Assembly: GCA_019828545.1 (NCBI GenBank)
Contig: JACVRA010000178.1
Coordinates: 1 to 64,000, forward strand
Length of the DNA stretch: 64,000 nt
Source: Paracamarosporium sp. OC-R06-R3
Taxonomy: Eukaryota > Ascomycota > Dothideomycetes > Pleosporales > Didymosphaeriaceae
Direction of reading: 5' to 3'
The translations under genes and the position numbers were made by a program. The notes beneath the pieces were generated by a model, which had not been told where the DNA came from, searched no databases, and saw only the letters and a list, made by a program, of their open reading frames with translations. Shown here in pieces: positions 22,664 to 33,934 of the stretch (its first letter is position 1; every line of letters starts with the position of its first letter).

Positions 22664-24743
22664 ATGGGTGGCGGTGAAATCACGAAGCGGGGTAAGGGCC
22701 TCGTCCTCCTCGCCATCATACCGTTCCCAGAGGATGTTGCCAAAGAGTCGCTCGCGGAGATAAAAGAGGAGTTTCCGGATCTCGAATACCACTACATATT
22801 CCAGAAGTTTGTGGTCAAGCAGAACGGCGCGCCGGGCGGTGATGTCGACGTTCCAGCAGGTATACCATTCGTCTCTTTGCCCCGCTATGGCTCCAGCAAT
22901 GCTGCGGGGCGCTCCGTCGTTGTACATGACCTCGACTCGTGCAACTGTCTATGTTTTGGCTTGGGGTTTCTCTAACATATGCTCTAGACCTTCTCAAGCG
23001 TGTAAACGTTCTTGTCACCATCTCCTGGCTGCCAGAAAAGGCATCGGATATTCCCAATATCAAGTTCATCCAGTTCATCTCAGCCGGCACAAACCATGTA
23101 TCCAAGCACCCCATCTATACTGACACCAAGATCCCGCTTTGCAGTGCAAGCGGCGTCCACGGGCCGCAGATCGCCGAATGGGTTGTCATGATGGATCTTG
23201 TGCACAATCACAACTACATCGATTTGTACCACAAGCAGCTCAAGAAAGAGTGGAGACACAACATCGAACTGAGCTCGCAGGACAACGTCGGCAAAACCGT
23301 TGGCATCTTAGGATATGGTAGTATTGGGAGGCAAGGTAAGCCATTCATTTCTTGTATGCACGTCTTACCACTGCCCTGCTTCCATATACCTTTTGAGACG
23401 AAGCTGCATACCCCGTGATCACGACCCTAGATCTGCAGTAAGACGAGTACAAACGGCGACTGCAAGGCCACCGTAACCAGATCGCAAGGTTTCCTCGCGA
23501 CCTGTAGTTGCGAGCACGACGTCTCAAGAAGCTTTCCACACGGACGTTTCCGTCGTCGGCCTTCGCATGAAACCTTTTAGGCTCCAACAGCACCCGCATC
23601 CTTCACCGCAGGAACATGCACATGCAGCACCACGCAATCGATGGCACAATGCGTCCCTCGCTCCTCCCGAGTGGCTTTCAACTGCCGGAATCCTTCCACC
23701 ACCCTTTATCCTCACGATCCCATGTCTCTGGGGCGCAGTTGGCAGCATGCAGTTACATATGGCCCCCGCAAAGCTTACCTTCGGACTCCCCTCCGGACTT
23801 CCCCCTTCGCACCCCTCCTCGCATGAGTTTCGCATTCGAATGCAATATGCGTAGACGCTAACATGCTGTGACACAGTCGCTCGTGTGGCGAAGGCAATGG
23901 GCATGAAAGTACTGGCCTACACAGCTTCGCCCCGTAAGACGCCCGAATCGAAGCGCGACGATGGCTTCATCGTGCCTGGGACCGGCGACGCCGAGGGCGA
24001 GTTCCCCAGTGCGTGGTATAGTGGATTGGACAAGGAGAGCCTGCATGAATTCCTCAAGCTGAAGATCGATCTGCTCGTGCTGGCTGTGCCGTTGACGTAC
24101 GTATTACCACCCTTTCCCGCGCCCTCTGCCTTTTCTGCGAGGGGTCCAGCTGGACAGGGGACCTTTGTTCAGTGCACGTTACAAGCTCGATCCCTACTAC
24201 GTGTGGGTGGACAATCTGTCAGAATCGCACACTGCTCCACAGCTGTTGTCTGCGATTGACACCCGCACCCAGCATCACCCTTCACAGTCTCCCCGAGCTG
24301 TCCATGTCTCCCCTGCCACCAGCCCCCCATCATCCTCCGCCTCACCCCAACATGCCACCCTAGGACAACCCCCTCTAACCCCTCCCAGCAAACAAACAAC
24401 CCACTTCCTCTCCACCGCGGAATTCGCCCTCCTCAACGAATCCAACCCCTCAGGCACCTACGTCGCCAACATCGCACGCGGCCAGGTAATCGACCAACCC
24501 GCTCTGATCAAGGCGCTCGAAACAAAGCAGATCTCTGGCGCCGCACTCGACGTGACGGATCCGGAGCCCCTCCCCGCGGACGACCCGCTGTGGGACGCGC
24601 CCAACGTGCTGATTACGCCGCATGTAAGCGGTGTGACGAAGGCGACGGGGGAGCGGTGTTTCCAGGTTGTGAGGGAGAATCTGAGGAGGGTGAGGGATGG
24701 GAGGGGGCTGGTTAATGTGGTGGATAGGGAGAAGGGGTATTGA
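22664..24743 (+). CDS. D-isomer-specific 2-hydroxyacid dehydrogenase
   Basis: Four exons, 22664-22859, 22988-23335, 23877-24096 and 24389-24743, give 372 aa. The NAD(P)-binding signature G174-Y-G-S-I-G179 and the catalytic Arg285 (NIARG), Glu314 (DVTDPEPLP) and His333 (ITPHVSG) are all present. The protein should reduce a 2-keto acid such as glyoxylate or hydroxypyruvate, or run in reverse; the exact substrate cannot be read. Phase is kept at every junction: DVPA-DLLKRV, GRQ-VARVAK, VPL-TKQTTHFLS. Introns 1-3 are 128, 541 and 292 nt, unusually long here. No organelle signal is obvious, so a cytosolic location is likely. Confidence 0.9.
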
Positions 24744-25137
24744 GTTGGTCGTGGGATAATGGTGTAGTATATAGGGTGAAGGTGCTGTGCGTGTGATGTT
24801 AGACGACGGTATGGGTGACACTGTTTCGTCGTTGGATGGTACTTGCTTGGGGCGGGGATCCAGGTGACGCACGCTCATACTGGCTATGTACAATGTCCTT
24901 TCAGCCGAACATTCCCCTAGAAATTGGATCAAACACTAGCTATACAGTTAGTTACTCACAAAGTAGAAGTATGCTTAAGTCAAACATCAACTTTGGTAAA
25001 CGATTAACTTGGGGTATCCACCGATCTATCCTACCATGCTACAAAACACTCCATTGGTACCTTTTCAAGACATATTCGTACACATGTTCTCGTTCTCAAT
25101 CTCTCAGTCTCTCCATAGGATTCGCATCTTCCGCGTC
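24744..25137. other. Convergent 3' region
   Basis: This lies between the stop codons of the dehydrogenase and TVP23 and should hold both 3' UTRs. Nothing else is recognised. Confidence 0.5.
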
Positions 25138-25923
25138 TCACCGTCCACGGCTGAACCAGTTGCTCACCATGCCGCTCGCAAGATTCCTCGCCAACCCAGA
25201 ACCATACATAGCATTCGACGCAAAGCCCGTAGCGTGGCTAAACTTGTCGCACCGCGAGTACGCCAGCGCATTCGTGAGCGTAAGAACGAGGGCAATAGCT
25301 GTGGAACAAGTCAGCCCCATAAGCACCAAAGCACCACCACCACCTCATCTCTCATAATCCGCGTCATTGGTCCCGCCCATCTATCTTCCTCCCGGATATG
25401 ACGTCCACTTACCAACAAGCGTCAACCAGATAAACTCGAAGCTCACGAGCGCCACGACAGCCAATAGTATCCACAGCACAGGCTGCGCGTACAGCGCAAT
25501 CCAGAAGAACCGCTTGTCCGTCGCGTTCTGCTCCCTCTGGTCTGGGTCCGCGCTTTCAAACACCCATCTGCTGTCTCCTGTCGAGGTGTCGACCTCGTTC
25601 CACCAGCGGAGCCCGACAAGGCGCCTGCCTGCGATGTTCTTTAGGTAGTAGAAGTCGGTTGCGAGGAGGAGGATGGTGATGATGAAGATGAGGACGAAGT
25701 TGGAGGTGAAGAGGCGCAGGCCGAAGAGGTAGGTAAGTAGAGATGCTGGGAGGCGTGTTAGTCTTGGGCTACTTTTTGGAGTAGAGGGTATAAGTGGGTA
25801 GGAAGTAAACGCGTGATTGTACGTACAGATGCGGAAGAAGAGGAAGGTGAGCAGCGTGATGGGATGGCTGCTGAGTCTCCAGGTCAGTGAGCCTGGTGCA
25901 GGCGTCTGCTGTGCGGTCTCCAT
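25138..25923 (-). CDS. TVP23: Golgi membrane protein TVP23
   Basis: Three exons, 25923-25827, 25745-25413 and 25298-25138, give 196 aa, the typical length. The family core is unmistakable: [43 protein letters not shown] and, in the last exon, [12 protein letters not shown]. Four hydrophobic segments are visible, two before and two after the WVFES region. Tvp23 is a tetra-spanning protein of late Golgi vesicles, implicated in trafficking. The start METAQQTP is the best-placed ATG; an in-frame ATG further upstream would add a non-conserved extension. Introns are 81 and 114 nt, phase 1. It is divergent from the CitE-like gene with 262 bp between starts. Confidence 0.93.
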
Positions 25924-26185
25924 GCCCTTTCGTGCTGATATCGAGGCCGTTCTGGAGCTATGCTGAGCTGTGAATGTTTCTTGGTGGTTAAGCTTCACGT
26001 GGCAGCTCCAACGTCGGCGGAGGTCGCGGTCCGCGGTTGGTTCGTGCGCAGGGCTCGGAGCTTCCCCGCGTCATCGGGACCAGCTTCCGGGACAGCAACA
26101 ACAAGAAGAGGAATTGCGCTTGCCTACATTCTTTTCTCTTTTTCAGACTCTATGTAAAGCTAGAAGAATATACATACAATTCACA

Positions 26186-27211
26186 ATGGCGGCTTCTAGG
26201 TCCATAATCCGCCGGGCGCTCATGTACGGTGCGGCACCCTTCCATAACCTCTACCAAGCTCCGCGCTCATAGCTGTGCACAGTGCCGAGTTCCTCCAAAA
26301 AGATGCTGGAGAAGACCTCCTCCATGCATGTAGATACCGTAGCCTATGACCTCGAAGACTCTGTCGCTCCGCACATGAAAGAAGAAGGACGCCATAACCT
26401 TCGCGACATCCTTTCCAGACCGCGACCGAGCACCATCAAGGAGATGTGTGTGCGCATAAACAGCGTGGACACGGGCCTCGCCCTCGACGACTTGACCTCT
26501 GTACTCAAGGGCGAGCACCTCGACGCGATAATGCTGCCCAAGTGCGAAAGCGCTGCGGATCTACATTTCGTTACGGACGTGATACGGCACATGCTGCCGG
26601 AGCGACACCCAGCGAATGGCGTGCAGAAGGAGGGCGAAAGACCTCCAATTTCTATAATAGCTTTGATTGAGAGCGCGAAGAGCATACAGAACCTGGCTGA
26701 GATATGTAAAGCAAGTCCGTACCTGTCAGGTCTGGTCTTTGCCGCCGAAGACTTTGCGAAGGATATGAGCATAACGAGGACGCCGTCGCTGACGGAGTTT
26801 CTGTACGCACGGTCTGCCATCGCGACGCATGCGCGGGCGGCGGGGTTGCCGTCTACAATTGATTTGGTGTGTACAGCGTACAAGGGACCGGAGGGTCTGA
26901 AGACGTTGGAAGAGGAGTGCCTAAATGGAAAGGGAATGGGCTTCAACGGGAAGCAGTGTATACATCCAAGCCAAATCGAGGTGTGCCAGCGGGCATTTGC
27001 GCCTGCAGAGGCGGAGGTAGAGTGGTCGGCGAGGGTTGTGATTGCTGACGAAAAGGCGAGCAAAGGAGGACGCGGCGCTTGGACGCTAGAGGGAAAGATG
27101 ATTGATGTACCTGTCGTCAAGAAAGCGAGAGCGGTCCTAGAGAGAGCAGAACTGTGTGAGATCGACGTAGATGCTGTGAAGGAGAAGTGGAAAGATCAAG
27201 AGCCAGAGTAG
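26186..27211 (+). CDS. CitE/CLYBL-type lyase (HpcH/HpaI aldolase family)
   Basis: Two exons, 26186-26228 and 26283-27211, give 323 aa. The short first exon encodes MAASRSIIRRALMY, and splicing yields RRALMYVPSSSKKMLEK, the family N terminus. Acidic and metal-binding motifs are present (YDLEDSVAP, ALIESA, FAAEDFAKD, FNGKQCIHPSQ). Animal CLYBL is a mitochondrial citramalyl-CoA/beta-methylmalyl-CoA lyase-type enzyme and bacterial CitE is the citrate lyase beta subunit; a related acyl-CoA lyase activity is inferred. The basic N terminus could be a weak presequence. The gene is convergent with the MidA-like gene, with 58 nt between stops. The donor GTGCGG is non-consensus. Confidence 0.88.
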
Positions 27212-27269
27212 GCCTCGCAGCACGTAGATGCTGGATATAGTACATTGGATTGGGTATATGTCGCCCTAT

Positions 27270-28882
27270 CTACACCGTGATCATCACGCTGGCGTTCTTG
27301 TACCAGCTCAACAGTGGGTTCTCTCCGTTCCGCGTCTGCGTCTCCTCTATGTCCGCTCGGCCAGCCATGAATACTTCGTGGGAGTATGTACGCGCAAAAC
27401 GCCCGGTTATAGCAGTGTACATGGGCTCCATTACTTCGAAGTCGGTGGGGAAGAGAATGTCGAAGTAGCCTTGATGAACCTGAAAGATAGTTAGCAGCTG
27501 GGTCTGCAGGGAGACATGGTACTTACAAGAGGTGTGCTAACGGGTATCATCTGCCTTTTGTACCTCGTCTGCACTACTGGCGCGTTCAATCCTTCCACCC
27601 CATCACTCAGTTTGTGAAAATCACTGCTGATTAACTTGTGGTTCGGGAACTTCTGGTACAGCATGTAGAAGAACTGCATAAGTCGCGTCGGTATATACTC
27701 TGGCATCGTGAGGGATCCACGGAATGGCAGGAGAGACCGTAGGCTGTTCATAAAGCGTGATCCCGACAGAGGGTGAGGATATGACTTGCATGCCGCGTGC
27801 CGTCGTTCGAGGAAGTTCGCTGCGACCGGATCCAATGTACGTGAATAATATTCGAACATCTCGCCGCGGGGATCGATGACAACGTGCGATTGATACGGCG
27901 CTCCCGTCTCGTAGTCGTACTTTAGCGCATCGTGAGCGAAATTATCGAATACTTCCAGTGCGAGGAAGTAACACGGGCTCGAAACGTATTGGTCCCAGTC
28001 GAAGATTGATTTGTTCACAATTTCGACCTTGTCCGCATGACCTCTCGCATATGCGCTGTGTCCCAGGCCTTGCTGCTGCAAATCCGCTAACTGGCTACTA
28101 ATCTCAATGATCCTGTATCTTGTCCTCTCGTATACTTCTGGATGGCAATCCCTAATGTAGTCCAAGATATTTAACATCATAGTTCCGTTTCCAGCACCCA
28201 TCTCGTAGATGTTGAGGTCGTGGTAGGGATAGCAACTATACTTGTAGTCCTCGACGAGGTAACGGGCGATTGCCTCGCCATAGTATGGAGAGAAAAGTTC
28301 GGTAGGCGTATGCCACAGTTGACGTAGGTCATTTGGTTCTTGGTAGTCAAGAGCATCTTCGAAAGCGGTGTAGCGGTGACGGAGGGATTGGAAGAATGCG
28401 TGTTCGGAGGGGAGCGAGGGGAAATCGAATGGTTCGCCGGGCGAAAAAATAACCACCTGTTTAGAGAAGTAGCCGTAGTGTGGGTTGTACAAACTGTCTG
28501 TATGTCTGTCAGAGATATCACAGGAATCCATTGGTGTAATCGTACCTTCTATAAAATCTCTGAGCAGCATCTTGACCCTCCTAGGCCGCTCTCTGCGACT
28601 ACGCAGCATATCCGCAGTGACCATGGGGTACCGCTCAAATTCCTCCGTTCTCTCGTGCGGGAAAGCATTCCGTCTAGGTTGCCATCGGCTCTCTCTTTTC
28701 GTCTCCCCTTCGCCTAAGCGCGGTGTTGTCCTCGGAGCAGCTTTCGTAGCTCTCCCGCGTTGCTGGGTTTGCGGCGTGCGGGCAGCTTGCGCGAGCGCTG
28801 GGCGGGCTCCACGCACAAGGCATTGCGATGCGCGGTGCGAAAAAAGCTGGCGGAACAGTTGCGTAATTTGGGGCGAGTCCAT
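27270..28882 (-). CDS. MidA/NDUFAF7-family mitochondrial methyltransferase-like protein (DUF185)
   Basis: Three exons, 28882-28546, 28497-27527 and 27479-27270, give 505 aa. Residues 1-75 are Arg/Gln/Ala-rich with hardly an acid, a likely mitochondrial presequence. The SAM-binding motif is YEMGAGNGT, with post-motif RIIEISSQL. The first intron is 48 nt without a stop, so the frame also reads through; splicing it out gives RDFIEDSLYNPHYGYFS, the family sequence. The last intron rejoins VSTPL to VHQGYFDIL. NDUFAF7 symmetrically dimethylates an arginine in complex I subunit NDUFS2; whether this fungal copy does the same is inferred. It shares a 172-bp divergent promoter with the cysteine synthase gene. 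Confidence 0.85.
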
Positions 28883-29054
28883 TGATGCCTGGGAATTGGC
28901 AAGCGCAGAAGGACGGCCGAAGTGGGTGGATGTTGGCGCGACGGCACGTGGTTCCTGCGGAAGCTTTCTGCCAAGATTGTCAGAGCTTCGCGCCGCTTGC
29001 CAGGAACTACCTCATAAGTGCTCAATCCCGAACTCAGAGAGATACAATCTCGAG
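28883..29054. promoter_or_regulatory. Short divergent promoter with a CACGTG box
   Basis: Only 172 bp separate the start codons of the MidA-like gene and the cysteine synthase gene. A perfect CACGTG E-box lies at 28945-28950. In yeasts this is the Cbf1 site used in sulfur-amino-acid regulation, which would suit the cysteine synthase; use here is inferred. Confidence 0.5.
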
Positions 29055-30576
29055 ATGAGCGACCATTCAAGATATTACATAACAGGGGCCTTTGTACTGG
29101 GCGCTGTTGTAGCTATTGGGCTTCAAAGATTGCAACAGCATGACCGGGAAACAATATCTGGGCACCAACTGAAGCAACAGCGGAAGGTCATATCAAAATT
29201 CTCGAAATTGAACGATCTAGATACTTTGAAGAAGAGTCTGTTAGATATCGAGGCTGCTTTAGACAAAGGAGAAGGGAATATCAAAGAGGGCATCGAAGGA
29301 TGTATCGGTGATACTCCACTCATCAAGATTAGATCCCTATCAGAAGCAACTGGCTGTGAAATACTCGCAAAGGCGGAGGTAATGCTGTCTGGGTGACGAA
29401 ATCTTTTCGTGCCTGCTAACTACTTACAGTTTCTAAATGGCGCTGGCAATAGCCCAAAAGATCGGGTAGCCCTCAGCATTATCCAAATGGTCGGTCTAAA
29501 TCATGACTGTCTTTGTGTTTGTGGCTGACATGTGCAGGCTGAAGGAAAAGGTCTGCTTGTGCCACACTCAGGCGACACTATCTACGAAGGCACCGTAGGC
29601 AGCACAGGCATCTCACTCGCCGCAATATGTAGAGCGCGCGGTTACAAAGCACATATGTATGTTGTCGCTCCGTTTTGTGATAACATGGCTGAATAATTTA
29701 ACAGTTGCATGCCAAACGACATGGCGATCGAGAAGTCAGATCTTCTACTCAAGCTCGGTGCGGAAGTAGAAAGAGTCAAACCAGCGCCCATCGTGGATCA
29801 GAACCAGTTCGTTAATCTGGCCCGAACAAGGGCCAAAGAGCATACTGAGAGCGAAGAAAAGCCCGGGAGAGGCTTGTTCGCAGATCAATTCGAAAATGAA
29901 GCCAACTGGCGTGCGCACTTCACGGGTACAGGCCCAGAGATCTACGAGCAAACGGGTAGCCATGTCGATGCGTTCGTTAGTGGAGCAGGTACTGGAGGTA
30001 CAATATCTGGGGTCGCGCTGTTTTTAAAGTCAAAACTCCCGGACATTAAGATCGTGCTTGCTGATCCTCAGGGCAGTGGCTTGTTCAACAAAGTAAAATA
30101 TGGGGTTATGTTTGACCCCAAAGAGAGAGAAGGTACCAGAAGAAGACACCAGGTGGATACTATTGTAGAGGGCATTGGGATCAACCGTGTCACACACAAC
30201 TTTGAAGTTGGCCGCGAACTCATTGATGATGCTATCAGGGTCACGGACGAGCAAGCAACTGGAATGGCTCGGTGGCTAGTAGAGCATGACGGCATTTTCG
30301 TTGGCAGTAGCAGTGCTGTGAACTGTAAGTCGAAAAGTCATGTTTGTAAATATCGCTAACGTTACAGGCGTCGCGGCAACAAAACTCGCCAAGCAGCTTG
30401 GTCCAGGTCATCGAATAGTGACTCTGCTTTGTGATAGGTAGATTCAAGTTCTCGCTTTGTAAGACTGGGCACTGACATTTCACAGCGGTGCAAGACACCT
30501 CAGCAAATTCTGGGCTAACAAAGACGTTGGTGGAGCTGAGAATGACGTGTCCTTGGATGACGTCCTGACTTCCTAA
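29055..30576 (+). CDS. Cysteine synthase 2 (PLP-dependent, membrane-anchored mitochondrial type)
   Basis: Six exons, 29055-29378, 29430-29489, 29538-29656, 29705-30324, 30368-30437 and 30486-30576, give 427 aa. Residues about 8-24 form a hydrophobic helix (YYITGAFVLGAVVAIGL), absent from bacterial CysK. Lys118 in NSPKDR is the PLP lysine. GTVGSTGIS is the substrate loop and GAGTGGTISG the phosphate cup. The architecture matches the fungal cysteine synthase 2 group, related to yeast Mcy1 (YGR012W) of the mitochondrial outer membrane. It would form cysteine from O-acetylserine and sulfide, although activity of this group is uncertain. Introns are 43-51 nt; the second has a GTCGGT donor. The first promoter region holds a CACGTG box. 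Confidence 0.9.
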
Positions 30577-31113
30577 CACCCTGCGGGCTTCTGAACACTC
30601 GCAGAAGACTATGCCCCTGGAAAAGCTTATGGATCACCTCTAGGGCCTCGCCTAGACTGCAGCTCAACGCCTTGCAATCTCCACGCTCAGAGAGCGGACA
30701 GGTCGGATTGCAATATCGTGAGACAGTCGCGGCCTGATAACTAGCAAAGAGCTCGCAAACGGCTCAAATATCTTCACGCATTATTCCAATAGAGAGGTGC
30801 ATCACAGAAAAGAGCTCTTGGCCGTATCTTACGGTAACCATTCAAGGTATGCGAGCTTCTGATGAATGGACGAAGTCACAATAAGACAAAGCAGGTCGTA
30901 TACTTCACAATGTATAAGTGCCATAAAGACCTAAGAACGGATTCTCACAGCTATCTTTGTCTAACTTTGTCAATTCATAAGGACAAGCGGTCTTGACCTG
31001 CCTTGTATACTACCTCCCCGAGTTATCAGACGCCATATCTCTAGCGAATACAAAGGAAGTGTCGTGGCCTGCAACTCACCATACAGCCCGGTATCAGCGA
31101 TAGCGGGAGGCAC
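30577..31113. other. Gene-free interval
   Basis: No exon is recognised. It should contain the 3' UTR of the cysteine synthase gene and the promoter of the gene at 31114. Confidence 0.45.
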
Positions 31114-31668
31114 ATGCGGCGCCCACCCAAGCCCAACGACCAGAAAAACTCACAACAACAAGCCCATACCTTAAAATATCGCAGAACCATGTACCTTTTG
31201 CAACGAAACCCGGCTCTAGCGCAAAAGCTTTCCCAAATGCGACTCAATATTGCTCCCATAGTAAACGTGCAAACAGGGCTCCCACCACCCTGCTTCCCAC
31301 ATACTCTGCTTCAGCTCTTCCTCCTCACCGAAGGAAAACTAGACTTCATGGCCGCTTACTACAACCAGACCGATCCCAATCCCACGCCCAAATCACTGAC
31401 CTTCGCATACCCGCAAACTATGGACTGGAACAGAGAGTTACTAAGCAATGACCCTGAGCTTCCGGAGCGCTATAGGCTGAGTGATTTGGAGAGACTGAAA
31501 GTCAAGATGAGGATGTTCGCGAAGTTTATAGGCATGGCGGGGGCGGAGACGCCGCGGTGGGAGTATGAGAGGGGTGTCGAGATACTCGCCAACCGTATTG
31601 AACGACATCTTCGACAGGAAGAGGAATGTCAGCAAAAAAGGAAGTTTTTTATGGATCCACAATCATAG
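31114..31668 (+). CDS. Hypothetical protein, 184 aa
   Basis: A single exon of 184 aa that I do not recognise. The composition is that of a real soluble protein: an aromatic and charged central part (LDFMAAYYNQTDPNPTP, TFAYPQTMDWNRELL) and a C-terminal half predicted helical with heptad-like Leu/Met spacing (YRLSDLERLKVKMRMFAKFI, ILANRIERHLRQEEECQQKR). There is no signal peptide or membrane segment. The start at 31114 is the first ATG in frame. An upstream exon cannot be excluded because the first 20 residues are basic and Gln-rich without clear conservation. Confidence 0.55.
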   Translation: MRRPPKPNDQKNSQQQAHTLKYRRTMYLLQRNPALAQKLSQMRLNIAPIVNVQTGLPPPCFPHTLLQLFLLTEGKLDFMAAYYNQTDPNPTPKSLTFAYPQTMDWNRELLSNDPELPERYRLSDLERLKVKMRMFAKFIGMAGAETPRWEYERGVEILANRIERHLRQEEECQQKRKFFMDPQS

Positions 31669-32226
31669 CAGTCTCAAGCATCTGCTAAAGTTCGGTTCTA
31701 AGGGCTCATTTGTTGATCTACAGTCACAGGCGCGCTGAAGAAGAAGATCCGCACAAGTCTTGTGTTATACTAACCGCGTAATTATCGGTTCGCACGTGTG
31801 CCTAGTGTCCACGCCGTCGAAAAGGTTGTTTATGTCGTCTTGTAAACGTAGCATATTATGGAGTCATTATCGAATCTTGGGATGTCTATCTACATGGTAA
31901 AAATTGAGCACCCTAAACAATCCATTGCTAACAGCTCAGCCTTTACCATGACGCCGCCGCATCACGCACGCCTGGCGGTTTGCCTGAGATTTCACCAGTA
32001 GATCCACATATCACCGCCCTACGTGATGCATCTCGACGGGCACGCTGGCAGTGAACGTGACGCTTTCACGTGTGCACAATGGTGGAGCAGGATGTTTACG
32101 CTGTGAACCGTGAACGTGCCTACATAAAGCCTCTAGCATCAGCTCCACGTCTTCTCCCACGCATATCTATCGTTCAACCTTTACCCTCAACCATGAGAAA
32201 GTTGACAGAACAAAACCTGATCGACG
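31669..32226. other. Gene-free interval
   Basis: It probably contains the 3' UTR of the gene at 31114 and the promoter of the gene at 32227. No other feature is recognised. Confidence 0.45.
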
Positions 32227-33316
32227 ATGGACATTTGGCCTTGCGACACACATCTGGAGCAGTGGGCTAACTGGAGAAAGACAAATACTAAGGACAAAAA
32301 ACCTGAGGCTTGCAAATGCGGTCCGACCGCTCCCCGCGTGCTCTGCTGTCAGTTTTTTGAGGCCTGCCGCGATCTACTGCCGATGCTTTGGAAAGATAGC
32401 CGACTCCGGGCGACTGTGGCTGCCTGCGTACAGCATCACGGCCTTGAGCCAATCGAGTTAGACGCCATCAAACCTGAACGAGCCTACAAGTGCTTCTTCG
32501 AAATCGCACATGGCTCGCTCTGGAACGGGGTCCCCAAGGAGGTGGATGAATATTGGCGATATCTAAAACTGGCGCTGTCGTACGAGGATCTCTCTCGGCC
32601 CCTCAAGGGTTTGATTACCTGGCACACCATGGCCTCCAACCCTGCTGGCGCGCTGGCGGTCATCCTGAACAACGTAGCGTGCAAGAATAATGACACTGGT
32701 ATGTACTAACTCTAATCTTGACTTGGAGAAGCTAACAGGCGTAGTTCTCTATATGTGGGCGCCGATTGTTCCCACAAATACTACAGGTTCCATCTACTGG
32801 CCGTGCCACTACGGTACACTGTTTCTGGTCCACGAAGATTGGAACACATGTGAAGCGTCCCGAAAAGCTTGGAAGGATAGAAGCTTCCAGTCCATGTACG
32901 AGTGGTGCCGCGCTTCAAACCAGAACATCGACGACGACGCCAAAGTCGTGTGCATCCCTCTGTTGCGCTTTGAACAAGAGAAACAGCGCACGAGGTTCAT
33001 CGCAGGAAAGAACATAGGAGGGGGCAAGGAGCCTTCCAAGGAATCAAAAGCGCTGAGGCCCGCTCCGCCTTTTCTACTGCAGGACGTGAAGATGGATACA
33101 CCTCGAATCGCAAGAGACCTCTGGGAACTAAAAGATCCAGCCGATGAAGAAAGTTGGGATACGCTACACGAACGATGCATACACATGTGGGTGATGCATG
33201 CAAAGGTGTGGCGTGGAACGCTAGCTAGACTGATGAGCTCTCACGAAGGCCTAGAGGGTGACGACGGTGAGGATGACGACGGCAGCGGCGTTGACGCAGC
33301 GAGGGTGCTGGACTAG
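32227..33316 (+). CDS. Hypothetical Cys/Trp-rich protein, 349 aa
   Basis: Two exons, 32227-32698 and 32739-33316, give 349 aa. The 40-nt intron has a GTATGT donor, a TACTAAC-type site and a CAG acceptor, and rejoins NNDT-GVVLYMWAP. The family is not recognised. The N-terminal part has clustered cysteines (CKCG, LCCQFFEAC) and the whole is Trp-rich. Hydrophobic stretches (AGALAVILNNVA, GVVLYMWAPIV) are too short or broken for clear membrane helices. The C terminus is acidic (EGDDGEDDDGSG). There is no signal peptide. It lies among other unrecognised genes beside an AT-rich block, which suggests a lineage-specific region. Confidence 0.62.
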
Positions 33317-33934
33317 ACGTTACGCCGGTAGCCACCGCGCAAGGTAAATCCTACGTCGTAGATATCCCTGGCTGGAGGACCTCCTTACCGAAAGCAGGCT
33401 AAGGCGGAGAGTAGGTTCATCGAAACGATAGGATACGGCGAGATGACGCGAAGTTAGCGCTAAAGCCACGTAGAATATAGTATCAAGATAGGAATGACAA
33501 GATACGTTGCGGGTTTGGTAGAGGTTTTCTTAACGCACGATCAGGCCAAGACTTATTACAGCGAGTTCGTGGTAAGAGTAAGTAATTGACAGATGTTTGC
33601 AGACAAAATCCAGTGACTCATCTCAGACGAAGATGGTGTCGACGCATAGATACTTGACAGAGACCCATGGACTACAACACGTCACGGGACCGTAGTTTTA
33701 ACATATAGATCTCTACACTAGATAGCCCTATTATTTGTTGTATACTGTATACACACAGATTCCTACATTATTGCACTATAGCTTGTAAATAGACAGATAT
33801 ACTAAGAATTTTCCTTCCTCTACAATGTAGTAAAGGTCTATAGTTCTCTGTAAGGACTATAGAACTTGCATAGCAAAAGTCCACCCCGTATAACAACAGC
33901 CTCCATCTGTTGTGGACAACCACACCCGAGCTAC
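33317..33934. other. AT-rich gene-free block between convergent hypothetical genes
   Basis: From about 33660 to 33900 the sequence is AT-rich with many TA steps and partial palindromes around CTATAG. No open frame or transposon signature was identified. It may be a degraded repeat. Confidence 0.4.

Noticed and set aside
33660..33930. Candidate inverted-repeat transposon in the AT-rich block
   Set aside because: Only short partial palindromes around CTATAG; no terminal repeats or target-site duplication found.
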